DNA from: Streptomyces sp. NBC_00271 | GTDB taxonomy: Bacteria > Actinomycetota > Actinomycetes > Streptomycetales > Streptomycetaceae | Direction of reading: 5' to 3' | NCBI RefSeq assembly: GCF_036178845.1 | Contig: NZ_CP108070.1 | Coordinates: forward strand, 9,548,001-9,612,000 | DNA length: 64,000 nt | Part shown: positions 44,380 through 53,293 of the stretch, piece after piece | Layout: the number at the start of each line of letters is the position of its first letter | How positions within the stretch are numbered: position 1 is the stretch's first letter | Translations under genes and position numbers: made by a program | The notes under the pieces: model-generated | Told to the model about the DNA's origin: nothing | Databases searched by the model: none | The model's input: only the letters and a program-made list of their open reading frames with translations

Positions 44380-45521
44380 TCCCCTTCAACTCCCTTGCTG
44401 CTCAGCGAGGTCGCAACCGCGTCGAGCAGGTCATCCCAGGCCGCCTCGAACTTCGAGACGCCCTCGTCCTCCAGCTGGTTGACCACCTCGTCGTAGGAGA
44501 TCCCGAGCCCTTCCACGGCGGCCAGGTCGGCGCGCGCCTGGGCGTAGCCGCCGGTCACCGCGTCGCCGTGGATGTCACCGTGGTCGGCCGTGGCGTTGAG
44601 CGTCGCCTCCGGCATGGTGTTGACCGTGCCCGGCGCGACCAGCTCGTCGACGTACAACGTGTCCTTGTACGAGGGGTCCTTGACGCCCGTCGAGGCCCAC
44701 AGCGGGCGCTGCTTGTTGGCGCCGGCCGGGGCGAGCGCGGTCCAGCGGGCGGAGGCGAACACCTCTTCGTACGCCTCGTAGGCGAGCCGCGCGTTGGCGA
44801 GCGCCGCCCTGCCCTTGAGGGCGAGGGCCTCGTCGGTCCCGACCTTCGTCAGCCGCTTGTCGATCTCGCTGTCGACGCGGGAGACGAAGAAGGAGGCGAC
44901 GGAGTGGATGGTGGCGAGGTCGATGCCCGCCGCCTGGGCCTTCTCCAGGCCCGCCAGATAGGCGTCCATCACCTCGCGGTAGCGCTCCAGGGAGAAGATC
45001 AGCGTCACGTTGACGCTGATGCCGAGGCCGATGACCTCGGTGATCGCCGGGAGACCGGCCTTCGTCGCCGGGATCTTGATCATCACGTTCGGGCGGTCGA
45101 CGAGCCAGGAGAGCTGCTTGGCCTCGGCGACGGTCGCCCCGGTGTTGTGGGCGAGGCGCGGGTCGACCTCGATGGAGACCCGGCCGTCACGGCCGGCGGT
45201 CGCGTCGTGGACCGGGCGCAGGATGTCGGCGGCGGCACGGACGTCGGCCGTCGTCATCATCCGCACGGCCTCGTCGACCGTCACGCCGCGCTCGGCCAGG
45301 TCGCCGAGCTGCTCCTCGTACCCCTCACCGGAGCCGATGGCGGCCTGGAAGATGGAGGGGTTGGTGGTGACGCCCACCACGTGCCTGGTCGCTACGAGTT
45401 CGGCGAGGTTGCCGGAGGCGATGCGCTTGCGGGAGAGGTCGTCCAGCCAGATGGAGACGCCTTCGTCGGAGAGGCGCTTCAGGGTTACCGCGGTCGCGGT
45501 TGCTTCGGTCACAGTGATCAT
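44376..45521 (-). CDS. tal: Transaldolase
   Basis: 381 residues, the long actinobacterial form. [12 protein letters not shown] near residue 53, and the catalytic Lys segment [15 protein letters not shown] (Lys Schiff base) are intact. It transfers dihydroxyacetone between sugar phosphates. It begins 19 bp after the tkt stop. Confidence 0.96.
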   Translation of the reverse strand: MITVTEATATAVTLKRLSDEGVSIWLDDLSRKRIASGNLAELVATRHVVGVTTNPSIFQAAIGSGEGYEEQLGDLAERGVTVDEAVRMMTTADVRAAADILRPVHDATAGRDGRVSIEVDPRLAHNTGATVAEAKQLSWLVDRPNVMIKIPATKAGLPAITEVIGLGISVNVTLIFSLERYREVMDAYLAGLEKAQAAGIDLATIHSVASFFVSRVDSEIDKRLTKVGTDEALALKGRAALANARLAYEAYEEVFASARWTALAPAGANKQRPLWASTGVKDPSYKDTLYVDELVAPGTVNTMPEATLNATADHGDIHGDAVTGGYAQARADLAAVEGLGISYDEVVNQLEDEGVSKFEAAWDDLLDAVATSLSSKGVEGE

Positions 45522-45540
45522 CTTCCTTCGTGCGATCGGA

Positions 45541-47616
45541 TCAACCGCGGGCGGCGGTCAGGGATTCCCGGGCGGCGGCGGCGACGTTCTCGGCGGTGAA
45601 ACCGAACTCGGCGAACAGGGTCTTGGCGTCGGCGGAGGCACCGAAGTGCTCGAGGGAGACAATGCGTCCGTGGTCACCGACGTAGCGGTACCAGGTCAGG
45701 CCGATGCCCGCCTCGACCGCCACGCGGGCCTTCACGGACGGCGGCAGGACGCTCGCCCGGTACTCCGGGGACTGCTCCTCGAACCACTCCACGGACGGCA
45801 TCGACACGACCCGGGTGCCGATCCCCTCGGCCTCCAGCAGCTCACGCGCCTCGACGGCGAGGTGCACCTCGGAGCCGGTGGCGATCAGGACCAGGTCGGG
45901 CGTCTCGGTGGAGGAGTCACGCAGCACGTAACCACCCTTGGCGGCCTCGGAGTTGGCCTCGTAGGTGGGTACGCCCTGGCGGGTCAGGGCCAGGCCGTGC
46001 GGGGCGGGGTGGGTGGCGTGCCGCTTGAGGATCTCGGCCCAGGCGATCGCCGTCTCGTTGGCGTCGGCCGGGCGGACGATGTTCAGGCCCGGGATGGCGC
46101 GCAGCGAGGCCAGGTGTTCGACCGGCTGGTGGGTCGGGCCGTCCTCGCCGAGCCCGATGGAGTCGTGCGTCCACACGTAGGTGACGGGGAGCTGCATCAG
46201 CGCGGACAGGCGCACGGCGTTGCGCATGTAGTCGGAGAAGACCAGGAAGGTGCCTCCGTAGATGCGGGTGTTGCCGTGCAGCGCGATGCCGTTCATCTCC
46301 GCGGCCATGGAGTGCTCGCGGATGCCGAAGTGGACGGTACGGCCGTACGGGTCGGCCTCCGGCAGCGGGTTGCCCTTCGGCAGGAAGGAGGACGTCTTGT
46401 CGATGGTGGTGTTGTTGGAGCCGGCCAGGTCGGCGGAGCCGCCCCACAGTTCGGGGATCACCGAGCCGAGCGCCTGCAGGACCTTGCCGGAGGCGGCGCG
46501 GGTGGCGACGGACGTGCCGGCCTCGAACGCCGGGAGCTTGTCCTGCCAGCCCTCGGGAAGCTGGCCGGCGACGACCCTGTCGAACAGCCTGGCCCGCTCG
46601 GGCTGTGCGGTGCGCCACTCGGCGATCCGCTTGTCCCAGGCGGCGTGTGCCTCGGCACCCCGGTCCAGGGCCTGGCGGGCGTGGGCGAGGACCTCGCCCG
46701 CGACCTCGAAGGACTTCTCCGCGTCGAAGCCCAGCAGCCGCTTGGTGGCGGCGACCTCGTCCGCGCCCAGCGCGGAGCCGTGCGAAGCCTCGGTGTTCCG
46801 GGCGTTCGGCGCGGGCCAGGCGATGATGGTGCGCATCGCGATGATCGAGGGCCGTCCGGTCTCGGCCTGCGCCGCCTTCAGCGCCGTGTACAGCGCGCGG
46901 ACGTCGATGTCGCCGTCGGCCGAGGGCTCGATGCGCTGCACATGCCAGCCGTAGGCCTCGTAGCGCTTCAGCACGTCCTCGGAGAAGGCGGTGGCGGTGT
47001 CGCCCTCGATGGAGATGTGGTTGTCGTCGTAGACGAAGACCAGGTTGCCCAGCTTCTGGTGGCCCGCGAGGGAGGAGGCCTCGGCGGAGATGCCCTCCTC
47101 CAGGTCGCCGTCCGAGACGATGCCCCAGATGGTGTGGTCGAAGGGCGACTCGCCCTCCGGCGTCTCGGGGTCGAACAGGCCGCGCTCGTAGCGGGCGGCC
47201 ATCGCCATGCCCACCGCGTTCGCGACACCCTGCCCCAGCGGACCGGTGGTGGTCTCCACGCCCGCGGTGTGCCCGTACTCGGGGTGACCCGGCGTCTTCG
47301 AACCGTGCGTGCGGAACGCCTTCAGATCGTCCAGCCCGAGTTCGTAGCCGGAGAGGAAGAGCTGCGTGTAAAGGGTCAGCGAGGTGTGACCGGGGGACAG
47401 GACGAACCGGTCGCGGCCGGTCCACTCCGGGTCGGCGGGGTCGTGTCGCATCACCTTCTGAAAGATCGTGTACGCGGCCGGGGCCAGGCTCATCGCTGTG
47501 CCCGGGTGGCCGTTTCCGACCTTCTGAACGGCGTCAGCGGCCAGGATGCGGGCAGTGTCGACGGCCCGGCGGTCCAGCTCGGTCCATTCGAAGCCGTCGG
47601 GGCTCTGCGTACTCAT
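45541..47616 (-). CDS. tkt: Transketolase
   Basis: 691 residues. Thiamin diphosphate motif [13 protein letters not shown] region (SDGDLEEGI), [16 protein letters not shown] near the start, and the pyrimidine domain [16 protein letters not shown] are all present. ATG at 47616 (MSTQSPDG) is preferred; a TTG two codons upstream is closer to the RBS GAGGA. First gene of the pentose-phosphate operon. An inverted repeat at 47670-47684 lies in its promoter region. Confidence 0.96.
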   Translation of the reverse strand: MSTQSPDGFEWTELDRRAVDTARILAADAVQKVGNGHPGTAMSLAPAAYTIFQKVMRHDPADPEWTGRDRFVLSPGHTSLTLYTQLFLSGYELGLDDLKAFRTHGSKTPGHPEYGHTAGVETTTGPLGQGVANAVGMAMAARYERGLFDPETPEGESPFDHTIWGIVSDGDLEEGISAEASSLAGHQKLGNLVFVYDDNHISIEGDTATAFSEDVLKRYEAYGWHVQRIEPSADGDIDVRALYTALKAAQAETGRPSIIAMRTIIAWPAPNARNTEASHGSALGADEVAATKRLLGFDAEKSFEVAGEVLAHARQALDRGAEAHAAWDKRIAEWRTAQPERARLFDRVVAGQLPEGWQDKLPAFEAGTSVATRAASGKVLQALGSVIPELWGGSADLAGSNNTTIDKTSSFLPKGNPLPEADPYGRTVHFGIREHSMAAEMNGIALHGNTRIYGGTFLVFSDYMRNAVRLSALMQLPVTYVWTHDSIGLGEDGPTHQPVEHLASLRAIPGLNIVRPADANETAIAWAEILKRHATHPAPHGLALTRQGVPTYEANSEAAKGGYVLRDSSTETPDLVLIATGSEVHLAVEARELLEAEGIGTRVVSMPSVEWFEEQSPEYRASVLPPSVKARVAVEAGIGLTWYRYVGDHGRIVSLEHFGASADAKTLFAEFGFTAENVAAAARESLTAARG

Positions 47617-47669
47617 CTTCAAGAAGTCCTCACTGGATCGGGAATCGCTGGTGGAACGCCTTCAAAACT

Positions 47670-47684
47670 AAAAGTCTGACTTTT
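47670..47684. promoter_or_regulatory. Inverted repeat AAAAGT-CTG-ACTTTT in the tkt/AraC divergent promoter
   Basis: Perfect 6-bp arms with 3-bp spacer, AT-rich in an otherwise GC-rich region, between divergent tkt and AraC genes. A regulator site or promoter element is possible. Confidence 0.45.
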
Positions 47685-47762
47685 GCCGGGGAAGGTGCCC
47701 GTGTGTCAGCCTTCGGTGAAAGTGGGACACGGAGTGCTGCAGCGAGCCGACGCGAGAGGGAC

Positions 47763-48674
47763 ATGACGGACAGAACCACCCAAGGCGGTGCAGGGGGTGA
47801 AGGCGGGCCCCGGGACGGGATCAGGACCTTCCCCTTCCCGGTCGATCTGAGCCTGTCCGGCGTCGGGATGCAGGTCGGCGCGATGGGGAGCGGGCGCGTC
47901 TGGCACGCGGACGCCCCGCTGGAACGCGTGCACCGCATCGACTTCCACGTCGTGATGCTCTTCCACGAGGGCCCGGTCAGACACATGATCGACTTCGCCG
48001 AGTACGAGGCGTCCCCGGGCGACATCCTGTGGATCCGCCCCGGTCAGGTGCACCGCTTCTCCCGCACCGACCGCTACCGCGGCACCGTCCTGATCATGCA
48101 GCCCGGCTTCCTGCCGCGCGCGACCGTCGAGGCGACCGGCCTCTACCGCTACGACCAGCCGCCGCTGCTGCGCCCCGGCGCCGCCCAGCTGACCGCCCTG
48201 GAGCACTCGCTCACCCAGCTGGAACGCGAGTACGTCGACACCACCACGCTGCCGCTCAGCCTGCACACCTCGGTGCTGCGGCACTCCCTCACCGCGTTCC
48301 TGCTGCGCCTCGCCCATCTCGCGGCCAGCTCCGCCGAAGCGGCCCGCGAGCAGAGCGACACCACCTTCACGCGCTTCCGGGACGCGGTCGAGAAGGACTT
48401 CGCCACCAACCACAGCGTCAGCGCGTACGCCGACGCCCTCGGCTACTCCCGCCGCACCCTGGTCCGCGCGGTGCGCGCGGCCACCGGTGAGACCCCGAAG
48501 GGATTCATCGACAAGCGGGTGATCCTGGAGGCCAAGCGGCTGCTGGCCCACACGGAGATGCCCATCGGCCGCATCGGCGTCGCCGTGGGCTTCCCCGACT
48601 CGGCGAACTTCTCCAAGTTCTTCCACCAGCACACGGGCACGAGTCCCGTGGTGTTCCGGGCGGAGCTGCGCTGA
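47763..48674 (+). CDS. AraC-family transcriptional regulator
   Basis: 303 residues. N-terminal cupin-type sensor (FHVVMLFHEGPVRHMIDFAEYEASPGDILWIRPGQVHRF) and C-terminal double HTH (YADALGYSRRTLVRAVRAATGETPKGFIDKRVILEAKRLL, then IGVAVGFPDSANFSKFF). ATG 47763 has a GAGAGGGA purine run directly upstream; a GTG at 47703 is an alternative. Divergent from the pentose-phosphate operon, so it may control it; its ligand is unknown. Confidence 0.92.
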   Translation: MTDRTTQGGAGGEGGPRDGIRTFPFPVDLSLSGVGMQVGAMGSGRVWHADAPLERVHRIDFHVVMLFHEGPVRHMIDFAEYEASPGDILWIRPGQVHRFSRTDRYRGTVLIMQPGFLPRATVEATGLYRYDQPPLLRPGAAQLTALEHSLTQLEREYVDTTTLPLSLHTSVLRHSLTAFLLRLAHLAASSAEAAREQSDTTFTRFRDAVEKDFATNHSVSAYADALGYSRRTLVRAVRAATGETPKGFIDKRVILEAKRLLAHTEMPIGRIGVAVGFPDSANFSKFFHQHTGTSPVVFRAELR

Positions 48675-48758
48675 GTCGGTGCCGAGGAAAAGCTGAGTCC
48701 GTCCCGAAGAAGAGTTGAGATCGTCCCGAAGAAGAGCCGAGACCGCGCCCAAGGAAAG
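48671..48758. repeat. Four tandem 22-bp repeats after the AraC gene
   Basis: Four consecutive 22-bp units (48671-48692, 48693-48714, 48715-48736, 48737-48758) of form CTGAGTCCGTCCCGAAGAAG with substitutions; the two central ones differ at 3 positions. The first overlaps the AraC stop codon, and the array ends at the terminator hairpin. Confidence 0.85.
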
Positions 48759-48781
48759 GGGCGGGCCCGCGGGCCCGCCCC
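48758..48781. terminator. GC palindrome terminator between AraC and GH16 genes
   Basis: A perfect 24-bp palindrome (GGGGCGGGCCCG and its complement) lies between convergent genes; both strands could use it. Confidence 0.65.
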
Positions 48782-48817
48782 GTCACTCCTCGTGCCGCTC
48801 GTCGAGGAACCTCCTCG

Positions 48818-50203
48818 TCAGTGGCCGAAGTCGAACCAGTTGACGTTCACGAAGTCGGCCGGCTGACCGCTGGTGAAGGTCAGATAGACGTCATGGGTGC
48901 CGGTGACGCCGGTGATGTTGGCCGGGACCGTCCGCCAGCTCTGCCAGCCGCCGGTGTTGCCCACCGCGAAACTGCCGATGGGGGTGCTCGTACGGCTGTC
49001 GAGGCGCACCTCGACCAGACCGCTGACCCCGCTCGCCGCACCGCTCGCGACCCGCCCGTAGAACTGCGTGGCCGCCGTGGAGCCGAAGTTGACGCCCTTG
49101 TAGAGCGCCCAGTCGCCGCCGGCCAGCGAGCCGATGTCCTGGCCGCCGCCGGTGTCCGTGGTGGTCTCGGTGCTGGTGCCCGACTGGCTGTCGTACGACT
49201 CGGCCTGGATGGCGCTGTAGGCGTCACGGTTGCCGGTCGGAGGCGGTGTGGTACCGCTCCCACTGGCCTGCAGCACCTGGACGTAGTCCACGACCAGCGG
49301 GTGGCCGGGCTCGGTGCCGCTGTCGGGACCGCCGCCGAACGCGTCGGGGAAGCCGCCGCCCATCGCCACGTTCAGGATGACGAAGTAGCCGTGGTTGGTG
49401 GCGTTCGCCCAGGTGGTCGCGTCGACCTGGTTCGCCTTGACCGTGTGGAAGTTGACGCCGTCGAGGTAGAACCGGATCTCCTCGGGGCTCGTCGAGCGGT
49501 CCCACTCCATGGCGTACGTGTGGAAGCCGGCCTGACATGTGGTGCCGGCGCACGGGGTGTTGCCGCCGATGCCGCTGGTCTCGTTGCACGGGCCGCCCGG
49601 GTTGGTGCCGCAGTGCATGGTGGCCCACTCGGTGTTGAGGCCCTGGACGTTCTCCATGATGTCCAGCTCGCCGACGCTCGGCCAGTTCTGGTAGTTGCCG
49701 CGGTAAGGGGCGCCCAGCGTCCAGAAGGCCGGCCAGTAGCCCTTGGCGGCGGCGCCGGTCACGTTCGGCATCTGGAGGCGCGCCTCGACGCGGAGTTTGC
49801 CGCCCGCGGGTGGCTGGAAGTCGGTGCGGGTGGTCTCGATACGGCCCGAGGTCCAGTTGCCGGAGGCGTCCCGGCGCGGGGTGATCAGCAGGTTGCCGTT
49901 GCCGTCGAGCGCCACGTTGTTGGTGCTGGAGGTCATCGTCTCGACCTCGCCGGTGCCCCAGTTGGCGGCGCCGCCCGGGTAACTGGTGCCGGTGTCGTAC
50001 TGCCAGTTGGAGGTGTTGACGCCGGAGCCGGCCGCCCCGTTGAAGTCGTCGACGAAGACCTGGGACCAGCCGGCCGGGGGAGTGGGCGCGGACGCGTTCG
50101 CGGGGAGGACCGCGGCCACGGCCAGGGTCAGTGTGCCGACCGCGGCCAGAATGACGCGCCGCAGAGGGCCGCGTCTGACAGGTGTGCCGGAGGGTTCACT
50201 CAT
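48818..50203 (-). CDS. Secreted GH16 beta-glucanase with C-terminal CBM6
   Basis: 461 residues. Signal peptide (RRVILAAVGTLTLAVAAVLPANASA), then a GH16 catalytic domain (about 40-310) with the active-site motif GELDIMENVQ (nucleophile Glu, acid/base Glu), and after a TPPPTG linker a CBM6-like carbohydrate-binding module (AIQAESYDSQSGTSTET...). It probably hydrolyses beta-1,3-glucan or mixed-linked glucans outside the cell. ATG 50203 has GAGG 7 bases before it. A LacI-type palindrome at 50244-50259 sits in its promoter. Confidence 0.94.
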   Translation of the reverse strand: MSEPSGTPVRRGPLRRVILAAVGTLTLAVAAVLPANASAPTPPAGWSQVFVDDFNGAAGSGVNTSNWQYDTGTSYPGGAANWGTGEVETMTSSTNNVALDGNGNLLITPRRDASGNWTSGRIETTRTDFQPPAGGKLRVEARLQMPNVTGAAAKGYWPAFWTLGAPYRGNYQNWPSVGELDIMENVQGLNTEWATMHCGTNPGGPCNETSGIGGNTPCAGTTCQAGFHTYAMEWDRSTSPEEIRFYLDGVNFHTVKANQVDATTWANATNHGYFVILNVAMGGGFPDAFGGGPDSGTEPGHPLVVDYVQVLQASGSGTTPPPTGNRDAYSAIQAESYDSQSGTSTETTTDTGGGQDIGSLAGGDWALYKGVNFGSTAATQFYGRVASGAASGVSGLVEVRLDSRTSTPIGSFAVGNTGGWQSWRTVPANITGVTGTHDVYLTFTSGQPADFVNVNWFDFGH

Positions 50204-50243
50204 GGATGCCTCTTCGGTACGGAGTGGGGGTGCGCGGGTGCTG

Positions 50244-50259
50244 TTGAGAGCGCTCTCAA
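50244..50259. promoter_or_regulatory. CebR-type LacI operator upstream of the glucanase
   Basis: TTGAGAGCGCTCTCAA is a perfect 16-bp palindrome with the AGCGCT core of CebR-like operators (the CebR consensus TGGGAGCGCTCCCA shares the core). It lies 41 bp before the glucanase ATG, suggesting repression by a cello- or glucan-responsive LacI protein encoded elsewhere. Confidence 0.75.
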
Positions 50260-50376
50260 GCAAGGTGCGCGGCCAATGTGCTCTCTGTCACTCCGAGCGT
50301 CAAGAGGTAAAGCCGAGAAACTCCTTTCCCTGTGCGGGAGTTCAGGCAATGAAGAGTGGGATGTGCGGGGCCTTGC

Positions 50377-51648
50377 CTAGAGGGCGCTGCCCGCCTTCCA
50401 GTCGGACCAGGACAGGTTCCAGCCGTTGAGGCCGTTGGACGCCTCGACGGTCTTCTCGCCCGAGTTCTTGACGACGACGACATCGCCGAGCATCGAACTG
50501 GCGTAGAACTTGTAGCCCGGCACGGAGCTGTCGTTCGCGCCCTTGGCGTCGTGCAGGCCGATACATCCGTGGCTGGTGTTGGTGGAGCCGAAGACCGAGG
50601 TCGAGCCCCAGTAGTTGCCGTGGATGAAGGTGCCGGAGGTGGTCAGGCGCTGGGCGTGCGGGACGTCCGAGATGTCGTACTCGTCGCCGAGCCCGACGGT
50701 CGAGGACTCCATCCGGGTCTGCTTGAACCGCTCGCTGATGACCATGATCCCGGACCAGGTGGTGTGGTCGGCGTCGCCGCCGCTCACCGGATAGGTGGCG
50801 AGGGTGGAGCCGTCGCGCTGGACGGTCATGGTCTTCTTCGCCAGGTCGACCGTGCTGATCTGACGGCGGCCGATGTGGAAGGTGACGTCCTTGGACTGGG
50901 TGCCGTAGACGCCGGCCGTGCCCTCGACGTCCTTCAGACGCAGGCTCAGCGTGATCTTCGTGCCCGCGGCCCAGTACTCCTCGGGCCGGAAGTCGAGGCG
51001 CGTGTCGCTGAACCAGTGGCCGACCACCTCGACCGCGGGCTCCGCCGTCACCGTGATCGCCTTTTCCACGGCGGCCCGGTCCTTCACGGCCTCGGTGAAA
51101 TTGATCGACACGGGCATGCCGACACCGGAGGTCGAATTCGCCTCGGGCGTGAAATAGCCCACGAACGTTTCCGAGGGCTGCTTCGTGACGAAGCTCGCGC
51201 TCTGCGCGGCGGCGCCCTTCGGCGTGGCCGTGACCGTGTATTTGGTACCCGAGTAAGGGTTTTTCGTGGACGTCCATTTCGTACGGGCGTCATTGAAGGA
51301 TCCGGCCAGGGTGGAGCCGTCGTTTCCGCTGACCTCGACGCTCGCGAGCGTGCCGTCGCTGACGGTGACCTCGACCGGGCTCGTGAAACCGGCCTTCTTC
51401 GTGCCGTCGGCCGGGGTGACGGTCACGGTCGGGGCTTTGGCCTTGGCTTTCGTGCTCGCGCCGGCCGTCGCGCCCGCCTTCGCGTCCGTTCCCTCCGAGG
51501 CGTCCGCCGAGCCGCTGCAGCCCGAAAGGATGCCCACGGCCGGTACGGCCCCGAGCGCGGCCAGCACCCCGCGCCGCGACCAGGCCTGCCGCTCGGACCG
51601 GTTCGCCGTCCACCGCTCGGACCGGTTCGAATTCTTCGCGAAGCCCAC
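50377..51648 (-). CDS. L,D-transpeptidase lipoprotein (YkuD domain with Ig-like domains)
   Basis: 423 residues. N-terminal signal with SRRGVLAALG and lipobox LSGC (Cys about 44), then two Ig-like domains typical of actinobacterial Ldts, then a YkuD domain with the catalytic motif HGNYWG...TSHGCIGLHDA (Cys nucleophile). It forms 3-3 cross-links in peptidoglycan, acting on the outer face of the membrane. GTG 51648 has AAAGG before it. It stands upstream of the glucanase on the same strand, but with its own spacing of 173 bp. Confidence 0.93.
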   Translation of the reverse strand: MGFAKNSNRSERWTANRSERQAWSRRGVLAALGAVPAVGILSGCSGSADASEGTDAKAGATAGASTKAKAKAPTVTVTPADGTKKAGFTSPVEVTVSDGTLASVEVSGNDGSTLAGSFNDARTKWTSTKNPYSGTKYTVTATPKGAAAQSASFVTKQPSETFVGYFTPEANSTSGVGMPVSINFTEAVKDRAAVEKAITVTAEPAVEVVGHWFSDTRLDFRPEEYWAAGTKITLSLRLKDVEGTAGVYGTQSKDVTFHIGRRQISTVDLAKKTMTVQRDGSTLATYPVSGGDADHTTWSGIMVISERFKQTRMESSTVGLGDEYDISDVPHAQRLTTSGTFIHGNYWGSTSVFGSTNTSHGCIGLHDAKGANDSSVPGYKFYASSMLGDVVVVKNSGEKTVEASNGLNGWNLSWSDWKAGSAL

Positions 51649-51808
51649 GGCGCGCCTTTCCTGGATGACCACCACGACTGCTGGTGCATCCTGCGCCGCT
51701 TTCCTGGGGTGATTCTTTGAAACCCGGGGCTGCCGCCTGAGATTTACGTGAAGAGGACCTGAGAATCGGCCTGAAGGAACGGCGTACGGAAATGTGCTCC
51801 GGGGAGCC

Positions 51809-52576
51809 TCAGGTGCCCGGCTCGGGCCGGGTCTGCGGCTGCCACCCCAGGGCGCGGGAGATCCCCCGCGCCGCCAGCCGTACCGCCGGAATCAACGCCG
51901 GTACCTGGGCGTCGTGTTCGGGGACCACGACGGAGACCGCCGCGACCACCGCGCCGGCCGCGCCGCGCACCGGGGCGGCGACCGACAGGGCGTCGTCGGT
52001 GACCTGACGGCTGCTCACCGCCACGCCGGTGCGGCGGACCTCGGCGAGCGCGCGGCGCAGGCGCGCCCCGTCGGTGAGGGTGTGCGGGGTGAACGCGGCC
52101 AACGGCACTGAGCAGTAGGCCTCTTGGAACGCCGAGTCACTGTGGGCCAGCAGCGCGAGGCCCACGCCCGTCGCGTGCAGTGGCCAGCGGGCGCCCACCT
52201 GGATGCGTACACCGACCGCGGAGCGTCCGGAGATCCACTCGATGTAGACGACCTCGGCGCCGTCGCGGACCGCCATCTGCACGTTCTCGTGCGTGGCCTC
52301 GTACAGGTCCTCCAGGTACGGCAGCGCGACCTGGCGCAGGGCGAGGCCACGGGGTGCGAGGGCCGCGATCTCCCAGAGGCGCAGGCCCACGTGGTAGACG
52401 CCGTCCGCGTCCCGCTCCAGCGCGCCCCAGTCGGTGAGGGCGCCGACCAGCCGGTGCGCCGTGGTGAGGGTCAGTCCGGCCCGGCGGCTGATTCCCGTCA
52501 GGGAGAGCGCCGGGTGCTGGTGGTCGAAGGCGGCGAGCACGGCGAGCAGACGGTCGGGCGCGGACAGCGTGGTCAT
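51809..52576 (-). CDS. IclR-family transcriptional regulator
   Basis: 255 residues. Winged HTH at the N-terminus (LLAVLAAFDHQHPALSLTGISRRAGLTLTTAHRLVGAL) and the IclR effector domain, with REGAEVVYIEWISG and HATGVGLALLAH. The ATG overlaps the MarR stop (ATGA), making a coupled regulator pair next to the catabolic operon on the other strand. Confidence 0.93.
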   Translation of the reverse strand: MTTLSAPDRLLAVLAAFDHQHPALSLTGISRRAGLTLTTAHRLVGALTDWGALERDADGVYHVGLRLWEIAALAPRGLALRQVALPYLEDLYEATHENVQMAVRDGAEVVYIEWISGRSAVGVRIQVGARWPLHATGVGLALLAHSDSAFQEAYCSVPLAAFTPHTLTDGARLRRALAEVRRTGVAVSSRQVTDDALSVAAPVRGAAGAVVAAVSVVVPEHDAQVPALIPAVRLAARGISRALGWQPQTRPEPGT

Positions 52577-53001
52577 GAGTCCAGTTCGGCTTCCGCGACC
52601 CGTTGCAGGAGCGTGTGCAGGGTGTCCCGCTCGGCGGGGGCGAGCGGCTGGAGCAGGTCGTTGGTGACGCGCAGGCCCGCCTCGTCCGTGTCGCGCAGGA
52701 ACGCCCGGCCGTCGTCCGTGAGGACGACGATCCGGCTGCGGCGGTCGTCCGGCGACGGGCGGCGCTCGGCGAAACCGAGCTTCTCCAGGTCGTCGACGAG
52801 TCCGACGATCGCACTCGGGTCGTAGCCGAGCCGCGAGCTCAGCTCCCGCTGGAGCGCGCCCTCGGAGGTGGCCAGGAAGCGCAGCAGCGCGTAGTGGCGC
52901 AGCCGCAGTCCCGACTCCTGGAGGAAGGTGTTGAACAGCTGCCCCGAGCGAAGGCCCAGTCGGTACAGCAGATAGCCGGTGTCGGCGTGCAGTCCGCGCA
53001 T
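52573..53001 (-). CDS. MarR-family transcriptional regulator
   Basis: 142 residues from ATG 53001, which has AGGAG 7 bases upstream. Helical MarR core: QLFNTFLQESGLRLRHYALLRFLATSEGALQRELSSRLGYDPSAIVGLVDDLEKLGFAERRPSPDDRRS, the last part being the wing. Frames that start as far up as 53193 would begin inside the operator-like palindrome at 53192-53211 and are rejected. It probably controls the divergent SDR operon and itself. Confidence 0.9.
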   Translation of the reverse strand: MRGLHADTGYLLYRLGLRSGQLFNTFLQESGLRLRHYALLRFLATSEGALQRELSSRLGYDPSAIVGLVDDLEKLGFAERRPSPDDRRSRIVVLTDDGRAFLRDTDEAGLRVTNDLLQPLAPAERDTLHTLLQRVAEAELDS

Positions 53002-53120
53002 CCACGGCTCCTGGGCGTCGATGGGGACGGGGCCGGTGGCCGGGCTGGTGGAGTGCTGCTGGCCTGCGATGGCGGGCTCCCTGGGCCGGGCCCCGGGCGG
53101 GGCGGTTCCTTCGTGCCGGG

Positions 53121-53134
53121 TACGGCATGCCGTA
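53121..53134. promoter_or_regulatory. Perfect 14-bp palindrome upstream of the MarR gene
   Basis: TACGGCATGCCGTA is a perfect palindrome in the regulator/SDR intergenic region; related fragments GCCGTACT and GCATGCCG follow within 40 bp. A second regulator site, possibly for the IclR protein. Confidence 0.4.
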
Positions 53135-53191
53135 CTGCGTACAGCATCACGCCGTACTCCGCACAGCATGCCGCACGGATGAGTCGGCAAC

Positions 53192-53211
53192 AACTATTGA
53201 CGTCAACAATT
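53192..53211. promoter_or_regulatory. Operator-like palindrome in the MarR/SDR divergent promoter
   Basis: AACTATTGAC and GTCAACAATT form a 20-bp inverted repeat matching at 8 of 10 positions with core TTGACGTCAA, 83 bp before the SDR start, in an unusually AT-rich stretch. It fits a MarR operator. Confidence 0.6.
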
Positions 53212-53293
53212 ATTGTCCTTAGCTTCGATCTCCTAGCCGCAGCTCGGCATCGCACGCCGCGCTCCGGACCCTCAGCGTCGAAGGGACCCCCTC

